From positions 1-64,000 of the forward strand of contig NZ_JAKVIJ010000014.1 in the NCBI RefSeq assembly GCF_022760965.1: 64,000 bases of DNA. Direction: 5' to 3'. The notes beneath the pieces were generated by a model. The model saw nothing but the letters and a program-made list of their open reading frames with translations. It did not search any database and was not told the origin of the DNA. Made by a program: the position numbers and the translations under genes. This DNA is from Simplicispira sedimenti (GTDB lineage: Bacteria; Pseudomonadota; Gammaproteobacteria; Burkholderiales; Burkholderiaceae_C). Below, piece by piece: positions 35,427-43,956 of the stretch (positions are counted from its first letter, which is position 1; every line of letters starts with the position of its first letter).

Positions 35427-35430
35427 AGTT

Positions 35431-35487
35431 GCTCCTGATTTAATAGCTGGTTACGCAATACCAGCGGGCTCTGGCGGCCAATTCAGC
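35431..35487 (+). repeat. Palindromic repeat copy forming the pnp leader
   Basis: On the plus strand it reads GCTCCTGATTTAATAGCTGG, a spacer and GGGCTCTGGCGGCCAATT, closely parallel to the ribD copy. Because pnp is on the minus strand, the complement CAGGAG of its first block is the pnp ribosome binding site. The second stem is weaker here. Confidence 0.65.
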
Positions 35488-35569
35488 AAACGATGCCATT
35501 CCAGTGAAACCGCCCGCGGAGTTCATTGGAATGACACAGCTTCGATCTGCTCGGCACACCAGCAAAAGT

Positions 35570-35607
35570 AAAAAACGCCTGAGCTAGCGTGCTAACCCAG
35601 GCGTTCA
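35570..35607 (-). terminator. Rho-independent terminator after rpsO
   Basis: On the minus strand a long stem AACGCCTGGGTTAGC / GCTAGCTCAGGCGTT with a three-base loop is followed by six T. It lies 16 bp after rpsO and 144 bp before pnp, so part of the pnp expression must come by read-through or from its own promoter. Confidence 0.85.
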
Positions 35608-35622
35608 TGCGTGCAATGCGGC

Positions 35623-35889
35623 TTACTTGCGCAGACCCAGTTTGGCGATCAGCGCGGTGTAACGGTCGGCGTCCTTGGCCTTGAGGTAATCCAGCAGCTT
35701 GCGGCGACGGCTCACCATGCGCAGCAGGCCACGGCGACCATGGTGGTCCTTGGCGTGCTCCTTGAAGTGAGGCATCAGTTCGTTGATGCGGGCAGTCAGC
35801 AGCGCCACCTGGACTTCGGGGCTGCCGGTATCATTGGCAGCACGTTGGTTGGCCTTGACGACTTCGGCCTTGACAGAAGAGGCGATCAT
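35623..35889 (-). CDS. rpsO: 30S ribosomal protein S15
   Basis: The 88-residue protein has the normal S15 length and sequence (GSPEVQVALLTARINELMPHFKEH, HHGRRGLLRMVSRRRKLLDYL). It binds the central domain of 16S rRNA and represses its own mRNA in other bacteria. Start at 35889 is preceded by CAAGGACATTTCC; a longer frame upstream is leader. The 120 nt leader may hold the autoregulatory site, but I cannot identify it. Confidence 0.97.
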   Translation of the reverse strand: MIASSVKAEVVKANQRAANDTGSPEVQVALLTARINELMPHFKEHAKDHHGRRGLLRMVSRRRKLLDYLKAKDADRYTALIAKLGLRK

Positions 35890-36011
35890 TGGAAATGTCC
35901 TTGAATGAACGGCGGGCCCACTCTTGAAAAAAGCGTGCACACCTTGGTTTTACTTGCGCCAGGAGCCGGAACAAGCCCTGACGTGCGTCTTGCACCATGC
36001 AAAACAGGTGG

Positions 36012-36017
36012 ATTATA
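36012..36017 (-). promoter_or_regulatory. Candidate -10 element for rpsO
   Basis: A perfect TATAAT on the minus strand 123 bases upstream of the rpsO start, the only such hexamer in the gap. No convincing -35 is found 17 bases upstream, so this is tentative. Confidence 0.35.
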
Positions 36018-36057
36018 ACTGCACAAGGCAACCCGCCCCTCACCCACCCCGCACGCC

Positions 36058-36327
36058 ATGACCACACCACGCAGAAACCACCACCCCTTGTTCGCCTGCA
36101 CCCTTGTCGTTTGCCTGGCATTGGTCACCTATCCGGCAGACACCTGGGCCAAGCGCAAGGCCAATGACCAGAACAGCACCCAGACAGAAAAACCCCGCAA
36201 GGGTGTCAGCAAGATCACCTACCACCGCAGCCCCTCGGAAGAAACACCCGCCCAGCGCGACAAACGCCTGAAACGGGAATGCAAGGGCATGCACAATGCG
36301 GGCGCCTGCCTGGGATACACACGCTGA
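36058..36327 (+). CDS. Small secreted basic protein, unknown
   Basis: I do not recognise the family. The 89-residue product has an N-terminal basic stretch, a hydrophobic core (LFACTLVVCLALVTYPADTWA) that ends in a plausible signal-peptidase site, and a short, very basic mature part of about 57 residues (Lys/Arg rich) with two cysteines near the C-terminus (RECKGMHNAGACLGYTR). It is transcribed toward the pilin operon but 105 bp separate them. Reading frame use and signal peptide support it as real. Confidence 0.6.
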   Translation: MTTPRRNHHPLFACTLVVCLALVTYPADTWAKRKANDQNSTQTEKPRKGVSKITYHRSPSEETPAQRDKRLKRECKGMHNAGACLGYTR

Positions 36328-36432
36328 TCGATAGATCAAGTCAATCACCGGGGATTGACCGCTTGTCAGCACCAACATGCCATTCGTCGGCACCGCTCAG
36401 CCGCCCTCCCTCACTGCACCTAGGATGACCCC

Positions 36433-37065
36433 ATGCGACCCTTGACCCCATTGCGCGCGTTTCCAATCCCGGCTCCCACCCGAGTTGCTGGTGCGCACCA
36501 AAGTGGATTTACTGCCATTGAATTAATGGTGGTGGTGTCCATATTGGCCATCCTGGCGGCATTGGCTGGACCCAGCTTTACTCCATTGATTGAACGCTGG
36601 CGTGTACGCGACGCCGCGGAAAGTTTGACGTCGACGCTTTTTTTCGCACGCTCAGAGGCCATCAAACGAGGGGGCAACATCATCATTGAAAAGCGCCCCA
36701 ACAGCGGAACCTGCACATCGGCCACGGGTGATACGCAATGGGGTTGCGGCTGGACGGTTTTTTTTGATGCCAATGGCAATGGCTCTCAGGATGCCTGCGT
36801 CATTGCCAATACTCCCAACGAATGTGATCTACAGGTCGCGGCAGCTCCAACCCGGCTGGACATCAGCCTACCCGATAGCACCGGAAAAATTGCTGTGGAT
36901 CGCTGGGGAATGATGTCCCACTCCGGAAGTGGAAGCACTAACCCCCTGGACATGACGTTTGAGCTGAAACCCAAGGACAAAGCGCTCACCGAACCCAGCA
37001 GCGCCCGGTTGTGCGTCGGCAGAGGTGGACGAACCCTTCGGAAGAAGGGCAGCGAAAGCTGCTAG
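36433..37065 (+). CDS. fimT: Minor type IV pilin, FimT/GspH family (first copy)
   Basis: A 210-residue prepilin with cleavage after Gly in QSG|FTAIELMVVVSILAILAALAGP; the +5 glutamate needed for assembly is present. The region RWRVRDAAESLTSTLFFARSEAIKRGGNI is the GspH/FimT domain. It has several cysteines in the globular part (GTC, WGCGW, NECD, RLC, SC). A long 23-residue leader before the cleavage site is unusual. It is the first gene of the minor-pilin operon and is paralogous to the next gene, with 15 bp between them. Confidence 0.9.
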   Translation: MRPLTPLRAFPIPAPTRVAGAHQSGFTAIELMVVVSILAILAALAGPSFTPLIERWRVRDAAESLTSTLFFARSEAIKRGGNIIIEKRPNSGTCTSATGDTQWGCGWTVFFDANGNGSQDACVIANTPNECDLQVAAAPTRLDISLPDSTGKIAVDRWGMMSHSGSGSTNPLDMTFELKPKDKALTEPSSARLCVGRGGRTLRKKGSESC

Positions 37066-37080
37066 CAAGAGTGCCCCACC

Positions 37081-37659
37081 ATGAACTCCCTCATTGCAAA
37101 CGCTGGCCCATCAGCCCACACCTCCAGGGGCGCGGGCGGATTCACGGCGATTGAACTGATAGTCACAGTGGCCATCATGGCGATTCTGGCCGCATTGGCC
37201 ATTCCCAGCTTCAAGCCACTGGTGGATCGCTGGCGGGTACGCGACGCGCTGGAGGCTATGCAATCCACCTTGTTTCTTGCGCGTTCCGAGGCCATCAGGC
37301 GTGGGGGGCGTATTGCCATACAGAAGCTGCCCAAAACAACACCAGGCTGCACACTGGCGAGCACCGCCGAAGAATGGGGCTGCGGGTGGTTCGTATTTGC
37401 CGATGAAAACAGCGACGGCAAATGGCAAGCCACCGAAGAACGCCTCCGCACGGTTGCAACCCCTGCAAACACCAACGTGATCCACAAGGGTGGCGGTCAA
37501 AGCATCAAGGTCGATCGCTACGGAATGATGAGCGGCCTCAACGCAAAGGGCTTTATTTTTTCTCCAGAACCTGAAGGCATTTCTTCATCCGCGACGCAGG
37601 GACTTTGCATGAGCTCCGGCGGCCGCATTCGTGTCTCCAAGGAAGTTCCATGCACATGA
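37081..37659 (+). CDS. fimT: Minor type IV pilin, FimT/GspH family (second copy)
   Basis: A 192-residue prepilin with cleavage in GAGG|FTAIELIVTVAIMAILAALAIPSF and the same RWRVRDALEAMQSTLFLARSEAIRRGGRI domain as its upstream neighbour; both also share EEWGCGW/TQWGCGW and DRYGMMS/DRWGMMS. A tandem duplication followed by divergence is the simplest explanation. Its stop overlaps the start region of pilV. Confidence 0.9.
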   Translation: MNSLIANAGPSAHTSRGAGGFTAIELIVTVAIMAILAALAIPSFKPLVDRWRVRDALEAMQSTLFLARSEAIRRGGRIAIQKLPKTTPGCTLASTAEEWGCGWFVFADENSDGKWQATEERLRTVATPANTNVIHKGGGQSIKVDRYGMMSGLNAKGFIFSPEPEGISSSATQGLCMSSGGRIRVSKEVPCT

Positions 37660-38285
37660 CATCTCATCTCCAGCGTCGGGCCCAAAAAGGCTTCAGTCTT
37701 ATTGAATCCTTGGTGTCCATTGTCATCATGGCCCTTGGCATCCTTGGCATCGTGGGTGTACAAATGCGCACCCTGGCGGACACACAAACCGGCGTTCGCC
37801 GCGCACAGGCGATTCGCTTGGTGGAAGACCTGAGCGAACGCGCCAAAGTCAACCCCAATGCACTTGCCAACATCGCGCAGTATGTCAAAGGCTTTGGCGC
37901 ACCAGGCGCACCGCCCGTCAATTGCAAGTCGGGCGTGTGCAATTCAGAGCAACTGGCCCAATACGATATCGCTGTCTGGAAACAAGCAGTAGCCGATACC
38001 CTTCCGCTGGGCGATGCTGCGGTCTTTCTGTCTGCGGACGAAGCCACCCCTGCCAACCGCAGGCAACTGGGCGTCATGATCAGTTGGCGCGAAAACGAAA
38101 GTGATGCCGCAGCCGCTGCTGTTTTCACTCCCGACAATACCGGCGCCGCGGGCATCTCCTGCCCTGCCAACCGTATTTGTCATTTGCAATACATACAACT
38201 GAATTCGCGGTGCACGATATATACCGCAGGCGGACCGGGACAGAACAAGTATTTTTGCCCCACTGCCAAATCAGATCTCATGTGA
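37650..38285 (+). CDS. pilV: Minor type IV pilin PilV
   Basis: A 211-residue prepilin with cleavage KG|FSLIESLVSIVIMALGILGIVGVQM, the PilV signature. The globular part has paired cysteines (NCKSGVC, CPANRICHLQ) that may form disulfides. It starts at ATG 37650, seven bases after AAGGA; ATG 37656 overlapping the fimT stop as ATGA is the alternative. Minor pilins PilV, PilW and PilX prime pilus assembly at the inner membrane in other bacteria. Confidence 0.92.
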   Translation: MHMTSHLQRRAQKGFSLIESLVSIVIMALGILGIVGVQMRTLADTQTGVRRAQAIRLVEDLSERAKVNPNALANIAQYVKGFGAPGAPPVNCKSGVCNSEQLAQYDIAVWKQAVADTLPLGDAAVFLSADEATPANRRQLGVMISWRENESDAAAAAVFTPDNTGAAGISCPANRICHLQYIQLNSRCTIYTAGGPGQNKYFCPTAKSDLM

Positions 38286-38333
38286 CCAGATTCTTGGAAT
38301 ATTCACGGAAGTAGTGCGTTCGGAGTAGTTTTT

Positions 38334-39188
38334 ATGATTCACCATAATCCCATCTCGCCTGGCCCGGGCAGGCAAGCTGGCGTCACACTGATCGAACTGA
38401 TGGTGGGCATCGCCATCGGTCTCCTGACCATTGCGGTGGCCATCGGAGCACTGATGGTATCCAGGGGTGTTTCAGGAACCGTGTCAGATGCCAGCCAGAT
38501 TCAGCAGCAGGCGTCGTACGCGTTTCGCGTGATCGGGCAACAACTTCGGCAGGCTGCCTCAATACAACTCAACCTTGCGGTGCAAAAGGTGCCAGGAACT
38601 CCCATCGAGGCCACAGATGTAGTGGCATTTACACCAGACCCAAGCATTACTGCCCCTATTGGTGGAAAAGACAGCCCCACAACCGGTGAATACAAGCTAT
38701 CGGTTGCATACCAAAACTATACGGAAGCCAGCTTTACGTCGGCTTCGGATGTGTCGCTGTTTCGTGATTGCCTGGGAAGCAATCCATCGCCAACCGTCGT
38801 GGTAAGCCAGTTTGTTCTTGAAAACAATGAACTGCGATGCGCAGGCGCAGACAACACCGCGCAATCTGTGCTGCGCAACGTTGCCGATTTCTACGTCCGA
38901 TATCTTGTTCAGACCGGAGGCGCAACGGGTCAACCGACAATTCAATATGTTGATGCCGCCACCGCCGGGGCTGATTGGTCCGGCGTATTTGGAGTGGAAG
39001 TTTGCTTGGTACTTTTTGGCGACGAGCCCATTTCTCTGCCGGATGGCGCCACCTACAACGGGTGCGACCCCGCTGCGGGGCCGATCAACATGAGCAATAC
39101 GGGCACCCTCGCCGCAAACAGAAAAAACCGTTTACACATGCCGTTTCGCAACGTGTATCAACTGCGAAGCCAGGGCCTGGCTGGCTGA
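38334..39188 (+). CDS. pilW: Minor type IV pilin PilW
   Basis: A 284-residue prepilin with cleavage AG|VTLIELMVGIAIGLLTIAVAIGALMVSRG, and the QQQASYAFRVIGQQLRQAASIQL segment typical of PilW. A Cys pair (FRDCLGS and LRCAGAD) and another (EVCLVLF, NGCDPA) sit in the globular domain. It is 48 bp after pilV and its stop is close to the pilX start. Confidence 0.92.
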   Translation: MIHHNPISPGPGRQAGVTLIELMVGIAIGLLTIAVAIGALMVSRGVSGTVSDASQIQQQASYAFRVIGQQLRQAASIQLNLAVQKVPGTPIEATDVVAFTPDPSITAPIGGKDSPTTGEYKLSVAYQNYTEASFTSASDVSLFRDCLGSNPSPTVVVSQFVLENNELRCAGADNTAQSVLRNVADFYVRYLVQTGGATGQPTIQYVDAATAGADWSGVFGVEVCLVLFGDEPISLPDGATYNGCDPAAGPINMSNTGTLAANRKNRLHMPFRNVYQLRSQGLAG

Positions 39189-39193
39189 ACCTC

Positions 39194-39937
39194 ATGGAAC
39201 ATACCATGCACTACATCAACGCATCCAGACCAAAGCAAAGTGGCGTCTCGCTATTGGTGGTCATCGTTTTGGTCATGCTCTCCATGCTTCTCGCGTTGTG
39301 GGGATCACGCACCGCGCTTTTCAACGAACTGATCGTTGGCAACGATGCCGATTACCAGCGCGCCTATGAAGCAGCGCAGGCCCTGTTGCAAGACGCCGAG
39401 TTCGACATCCAGGGCACCCGGTCAGATGGATCACCCTGCGTTCCCGGGGGGAGCACGGACATCTGCCGAGCAGGCACCAGCGTTTGGTATCCCGTGGAGG
39501 ATAAGGAAACCTTCATCACACTGATACCCACCTTGGAAGCGGCCATCAGCACCAAGGGCTGCATCAAAGGCATTTGCGCCAAGCGCACCGACAAGCAGGA
39601 CTTCTGGAACGACAAAACCACACTGGACGCCATGTTGCCCGAAGGTGCCAGGTACGGCCAGTTCACTGGCGCAGAAGTGGGCACAGGTGCCAGCAAAGCC
39701 AGCCATCCCATTCTGAAGAACACCACCGCAGGCCAAGGGGGCTGGTACTGGGTCGAAGTACTTCCCTACGACAGTTCCGCCGGAAACTCCAGCCTGATGT
39801 CGGGTGGTTCAACCAAGTTGGGGCTGAATCTCAAGCCCAATGTGGCCTACCGCATCACCGCAGTGGCCCGAGGGCTCAAAGCCAATACACAGGTGGTCTT
39901 GCAGTCCACCTATGTCCGTCAAAAACTCAAGAACTGA
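39194..39937 (+). CDS. pilX: Minor type IV pilus assembly protein PilX
   Basis: A 247-residue protein with the PilX N-terminus: a short basic leader, QSG|VSLLVVIVLVMLSMLLALWGSRTALFNELIVGND and RAYEAAQALLQDAEFDI. It lacks the strict +5 Glu (Leu-rich instead), as is usual for PilX/PilK-type pilins. Starts at ATG 39194 or 39206; neither has a clear ribosome site, so coupling to pilW, which ends five bases before, is likely. Eleven bases separate it from pilY1. Confidence 0.9.
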   Translation: MEHTMHYINASRPKQSGVSLLVVIVLVMLSMLLALWGSRTALFNELIVGNDADYQRAYEAAQALLQDAEFDIQGTRSDGSPCVPGGSTDICRAGTSVWYPVEDKETFITLIPTLEAAISTKGCIKGICAKRTDKQDFWNDKTTLDAMLPEGARYGQFTGAEVGTGASKASHPILKNTTAGQGGWYWVEVLPYDSSAGNSSLMSGGSTKLGLNLKPNVAYRITAVARGLKANTQVVLQSTYVRQKLKN

Positions 39938-39948
39938 AGGAGCCAGTC

Positions 39949-42900
39949 ATGAAGAAAACCGTTGCATTCAAGCGCACCTTCCTCAGCTTGCTGGTAGGCA
40001 CGATGGGCTCGCCCCACATCCTCCAGGCGGCCCCCCTCGATCTGGTTCAGTACCCAGCTGGCTCTGCCAGCGTGGAGCCGGCCCCCAATGTCATCGTGTC
40101 CGTGGACGATTCCGGCAGTATGGGCACTGCGGGCATCACAGCACTGAAGGACGCTCTTAAGACCACGTTCAGTGCCAGCAACGTGCCCGATGGGCGCATT
40201 CGATTGGCTTGGCAGTCGATGAACCGCTGCAGCGGCATTCCCAATGCATCAAGCCCCTGCTCAGGCAACAACACCATGAAGTCGCTGGGAGGCACGCACC
40301 GCACCAATTTTTTGACCTGGGTGGACACCCTTACCGCCAGCGGCTGGACGCCCTCCTTTCCCATGGTAAGAGCGGCAGGAGAGTATCTGCGTACCACCGG
40401 CGCCAACAGCCCCTGGAACAAGACCCCCGGCACGGTAGACCCTTCTCCCATGACCTGCAGAAAGGCCTACCACATCTTCATGACCGACGGAGAGTGGAAC
40501 GGCGCCAACGGCACTGCAGCCTTTGCCGATGCGGATCGCATGACGCAAGTGCGTATTCTCAACGGTGCCAATGCCAACCTGGACGGTTCCCCATGGACAT
40601 TGCCGGACGGCAAGGCTTACAGCCCCACTTCAGACCAAACGCGGGTGTACCGCGACAATTGGGGCTATGCGAGCTTTACTGCCCAAAGAAGAACGCGCGC
40701 TTGCAGCTCCTGCGCCTGGACTGCGTGGACCGACTACACCGACAACAACGGCATGAACACCTTGGCCGATCTGGCCTTCCGCGACTGGGCCACAGACCTG
40801 CAACCCGGCATTGCCAATGAAATGGTGCCCATCATCAACAAATCGGGGGATGAAACCTTTGGTTCCGGGCTTTCTGCCACCACCCTGCAAGAGTACTGGA
40901 ACCCCAAGAACAACCCGGCCACATGGCAGAACATGGTGACCTACAGCATCGGTTTCAACAATGCGGCCAATCTTTCCATTCCATCGGGCACCGCAGGCGA
41001 CTGGCCGGCATTTGCCAGCACGGGCGCCATCGATGAAAGAACCCATGCAGGAGACTTCTGGCGGATTGTGACCGGAGAGAAGCAATGGCCTACGCCGTTC
41101 TGTGGCACCAGTGGCAACATGCCTTGCGAAAGCCAGCGCAACACCAGCCTGCTGGAAGAAAACCGACTCAACAACCCCACAGCCCGTAACGAGTACACCG
41201 ATGGCTTGATCAGCCGGGCCCGCATGTACGAGCTGTGGCACATGGCCATCAATGGCCGCGGCAAGTTCATGCCGGCAACCAATTCCACGGAACTGGCAAC
41301 CGCCTTCAAAAAGATTCTGAACCAGATCATTGAGGACACCTCGACGCCCATTACAGGCTTCGCAAGTTCATCGTCCACGTTTGCGCGCTCCGACGTCGGG
41401 GCCTTTGTTTCCGGGTACGATGCCAACGGCTGGAAGGGTTTTGTGCGCTCCGACAGAATCGCCAAGACCACCGGTACGCGCAGCGCCAATCCGGATTGGG
41501 GCATCAAACCAGCAGCCCCTCCCAACGACCGCGTCACCACCGCCGACAAGCTGGACGCCCTGACGGCCGCCGACATCACCAGCCGAGTGATACTCACTAC
41601 CAACGACAGCACCAACAAGGGCGTGGTGTTCGAATGGGAGGCAGGCACCACCAAACTCAGCACCACTCAGAAGAACCTCATGAAGGACGGAGGCACGGAC
41701 GAATGGGGCGAAAAGCGGGTGAACTTCATCCGCGGCGACCGCACTTTTGAGGGCACCACGGCTGCGGCGCCCTTCAGGGTTCGCACTTCACGCCAGGGCG
41801 ACATCGTGAACTCCGGTATCTGGTATGTCGCCGAGCCTTCCAGTGGTTTCAGCCTACCAGGGTACTCACTGTTCACCAAGAACTTCAAGAACCGCAACCC
41901 CATGATCTACGTGGGCGGCAACGATGGAATGTTGCACGGGTTTTCAGCCAAGGATGGACAGGAACGTCTGGCCTTTGTACCCAAAGGCGTGATCGCCAAT
42001 TTGCCAGAACTGAGCAAGCCTGGCTACAACCACCGTTATTACGTGGACGGATCCCCCTACACCGGTGATGTCAACTGGGGTATCACTGGCTCGCCGGATT
42101 GGCGTACCCTGCTTGTAGGCAGCCTTGGTGCCGGCGGAAAAGGCTACTTCATGCTCGACGTGACTCGCCCTGGAAGCACCGATGGGAGCATTGTCAACAC
42201 GTTCACCAAAGCCAATGCCGCTAGTTTGGTGGTTCTGGATCAAACCTGGCACAAGGACGACACGGTCGCCAACACGCCAACGAACCCGGAAGCGGATATT
42301 GGGCACATCTTTGGTGAACCCGTGATGGATGACACCAATGCCTACAAGGTGACCCAGATCACGCGCATGAACAACGGCAAATGGGCAGTAGTCATGGGCA
42401 ACGGATACAACAGCAAGAATGAGAGGCCCGTTCTTTTGATCCAGTTTGTGGACGGAGCCACAGGTGACTTTTCCCTACAGCGTATCGTGGCAGCAAGCAC
42501 AGGTACCAATGCCACTGCCAACGGGCTGTCAGCCCCACGGCTGGTGGACATCAACTCGGACGGCATGCCTGACCTTGCGTATGCAGGTGACCTGAAAGGC
42601 AACCTCTGGAAATTCGACCTTTCGTCGGCCAGTACCAGTGATTGGGGCGTGGCTTTCGGCGGCAGCCCCCTGTACACCGCTGCATACACATCCGGCGGCA
42701 GCACCTCTCCTCAGCCCATTACCACCGTACCTTCTGTCCGACCCAATGACCGCTATCTGTCGGATGGCACCCCCGTTGGGGGAATGATGGTTGCATTCGG
42801 CACCGGTCGAAACGTCACCGAGGGTGATCGTACTGATACGTCCAAACAAACCATCTATTCCGTGCTTGACAACACACGTTACAAGCTCATCAAAACTGGC

Positions 42901-43485
42901 CCCAACAAGGACAAGATCGAAATAGACACTGCCGTCACGCCAACTGTGGTGGGAACCGGCACTGCCCAGTTGGTGGAGCAGAAGATCACCGGTGGCAGCA
43001 AGGTAGGCTCTGGTATCAGCTCCGGCCGCTCTTTCTGGGAAATGACCCAGAATGCCGTGGACTTCAGTGCCAAGAAGGGTTGGTACTTCCACCTGCCTGA
43101 AGAAGGCGAGCGACTGCTCAAACCCATGATTTTTCATGACAACAGCAACATGCTGATGGCATGGACCCAGATTCCGGCTTCTGGCGGAAACACGCTGGAG
43201 GAAACCTGCAAGCCCTCACCCAAGGAAGAAAAGCAATTCCTGACGCTTATGAACATCGTTGATGGCAAGCGCGCCAGCGTGCAGTTGCTGGACAAGGATG
43301 GAGATACGTTCTACAACGACTCGGACGATAAAGTGTCGCGCCAGACCACCCCCAAAGGCAGCAAGAGCATCATGCAAACGCCCGATGGAAAGACCGACAT
43401 CACCAATGCCGATGGGACAAAGGATGCACCCATTGCACCCATGCCCGAGTCGCCCATGCGCCCGAGCTGGCGCCAACTGCAATGA
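39949..43485 (+). CDS. pilY1: Pilus-tip adhesin / assembly factor PilY1
   Basis: A 1178-residue secreted protein with signal peptide ending around HILQAA. Residues ~45-400 form a von Willebrand A-like domain whose metal site motif DDSGSM is intact. The C-terminal half (from about residue 640: MIYVGGNDGMLHGFSAKDG) is the PilY1 beta-propeller, with calcium-loop sequences DINSDGMPDL and DKDGDTFYNDSDD. PilY1 sits at the pilus tip and regulates extension, adhesion and surface sensing. The start has GAAGGAG in good spacing. It fits downstream of pilX, as in the fimT-pilVWXY1E order of Pseudomonas. Confidence 0.94.
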   Translation: MKKTVAFKRTFLSLLVGTMGSPHILQAAPLDLVQYPAGSASVEPAPNVIVSVDDSGSMGTAGITALKDALKTTFSASNVPDGRIRLAWQSMNRCSGIPNASSPCSGNNTMKSLGGTHRTNFLTWVDTLTASGWTPSFPMVRAAGEYLRTTGANSPWNKTPGTVDPSPMTCRKAYHIFMTDGEWNGANGTAAFADADRMTQVRILNGANANLDGSPWTLPDGKAYSPTSDQTRVYRDNWGYASFTAQRRTRACSSCAWTAWTDYTDNNGMNTLADLAFRDWATDLQPGIANEMVPIINKSGDETFGSGLSATTLQEYWNPKNNPATWQNMVTYSIGFNNAANLSIPSGTAGDWPAFASTGAIDERTHAGDFWRIVTGEKQWPTPFCGTSGNMPCESQRNTSLLEENRLNNPTARNEYTDGLISRARMYELWHMAINGRGKFMPATNSTELATAFKKILNQIIEDTSTPITGFASSSSTFARSDVGAFVSGYDANGWKGFVRSDRIAKTTGTRSANPDWGIKPAAPPNDRVTTADKLDALTAADITSRVILTTNDSTNKGVVFEWEAGTTKLSTTQKNLMKDGGTDEWGEKRVNFIRGDRTFEGTTAAAPFRVRTSRQGDIVNSGIWYVAEPSSGFSLPGYSLFTKNFKNRNPMIYVGGNDGMLHGFSAKDGQERLAFVPKGVIANLPELSKPGYNHRYYVDGSPYTGDVNWGITGSPDWRTLLVGSLGAGGKGYFMLDVTRPGSTDGSIVNTFTKANAASLVVLDQTWHKDDTVANTPTNPEADIGHIFGEPVMDDTNAYKVTQITRMNNGKWAVVMGNGYNSKNERPVLLIQFVDGATGDFSLQRIVAASTGTNATANGLSAPRLVDINSDGMPDLAYAGDLKGNLWKFDLSSASTSDWGVAFGGSPLYTAAYTSGGSTSPQPITTVPSVRPNDRYLSDGTPVGGMMVAFGTGRNVTEGDRTDTSKQTIYSVLDNTRYKLIKTGPNKDKIEIDTAVTPTVVGTGTAQLVEQKITGGSKVGSGISSGRSFWEMTQNAVDFSAKKGWYFHLPEEGERLLKPMIFHDNSNMLMAWTQIPASGGNTLEETCKPSPKEEKQFLTLMNIVDGKRASVQLLDKDGDTFYNDSDDKVSRQTTPKGSKSIMQTPDGKTDITNADGTKDAPIAPMPESPMRPSWRQLQ

Positions 43486-43514
43486 TCCGCAACTGAATCA
43501 GGAGCCAAGATTTC

Positions 43515-43925
43515 ATGCAAAAAAAACACCAGGGTTTCACGCTCATCGAGTTGATGATCGTGGTGGCGGTGGTTGCCATCCTGACTGCCATTGCCTATCC
43601 CAGCTACAACGAGTACATCCGCCGCGGTCACCGGGCAGAAGCCAGGGCAGGTCTTCTTCAGGCGGCCCAATGGCTGGAACGGGCCGCCACGGCCACTGGC
43701 ACCTATCCTCTGACTGCAGCATTTCCCGCCAATCTAAAGGCCATTCCCAACAACCGATACGACATCAGCGTCGTTTCAGACGGTGCCACATTCACCCTGA
43801 CTGCGACTCCCAAGGCAGGCCAAACTGGTGACAAATGTGGCAACTACACGCTGACCAACACCGGGCTGCGTGGAGCCAATGGAACAACCACTGGAGATAT
43901 CGTGACTCAGTGCTGGGGCAAATAG
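43515..43925 (+). CDS. pilE: Minor type IV pilin, PilE-like
   Basis: A 136-residue prepilin with cleavage QG|FTLIELMIVVAVVAILTAIAYPSYNEYIRRGHRAEARAGLL, the PilE-type N-terminus with +5 Glu. Two cysteines (DKCGNY and TQCWGK) are positioned to close a D-region disulfide. It is last in the minor-pilin operon, 29 bp after pilY1, as in other bacteria. It is shorter than a major pilin, so a minor role is more likely. Confidence 0.92.
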   Translation: MQKKHQGFTLIELMIVVAVVAILTAIAYPSYNEYIRRGHRAEARAGLLQAAQWLERAATATGTYPLTAAFPANLKAIPNNRYDISVVSDGATFTLTATPKAGQTGDKCGNYTLTNTGLRGANGTTTGDIVTQCWGK

Positions 43926-43956
43926 CCCTCAACCATCCGTTACCATCCAGGGCGCC

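Noticed and set aside
36433..43925. Pilin operon as a genomic island
   Set aside because: No integrase, tRNA-end duplication or terminal repeats flank it, and the gene order is the normal fimT-pilVWX-pilY1-pilE order; a lower GC look alone is weak evidence.
43926..43956. FMN riboswitch before the riboflavin genes
   Set aside because: The gap before ribD is only 31 bp and has none of the conserved RFN pieces; none is seen before ribE either.
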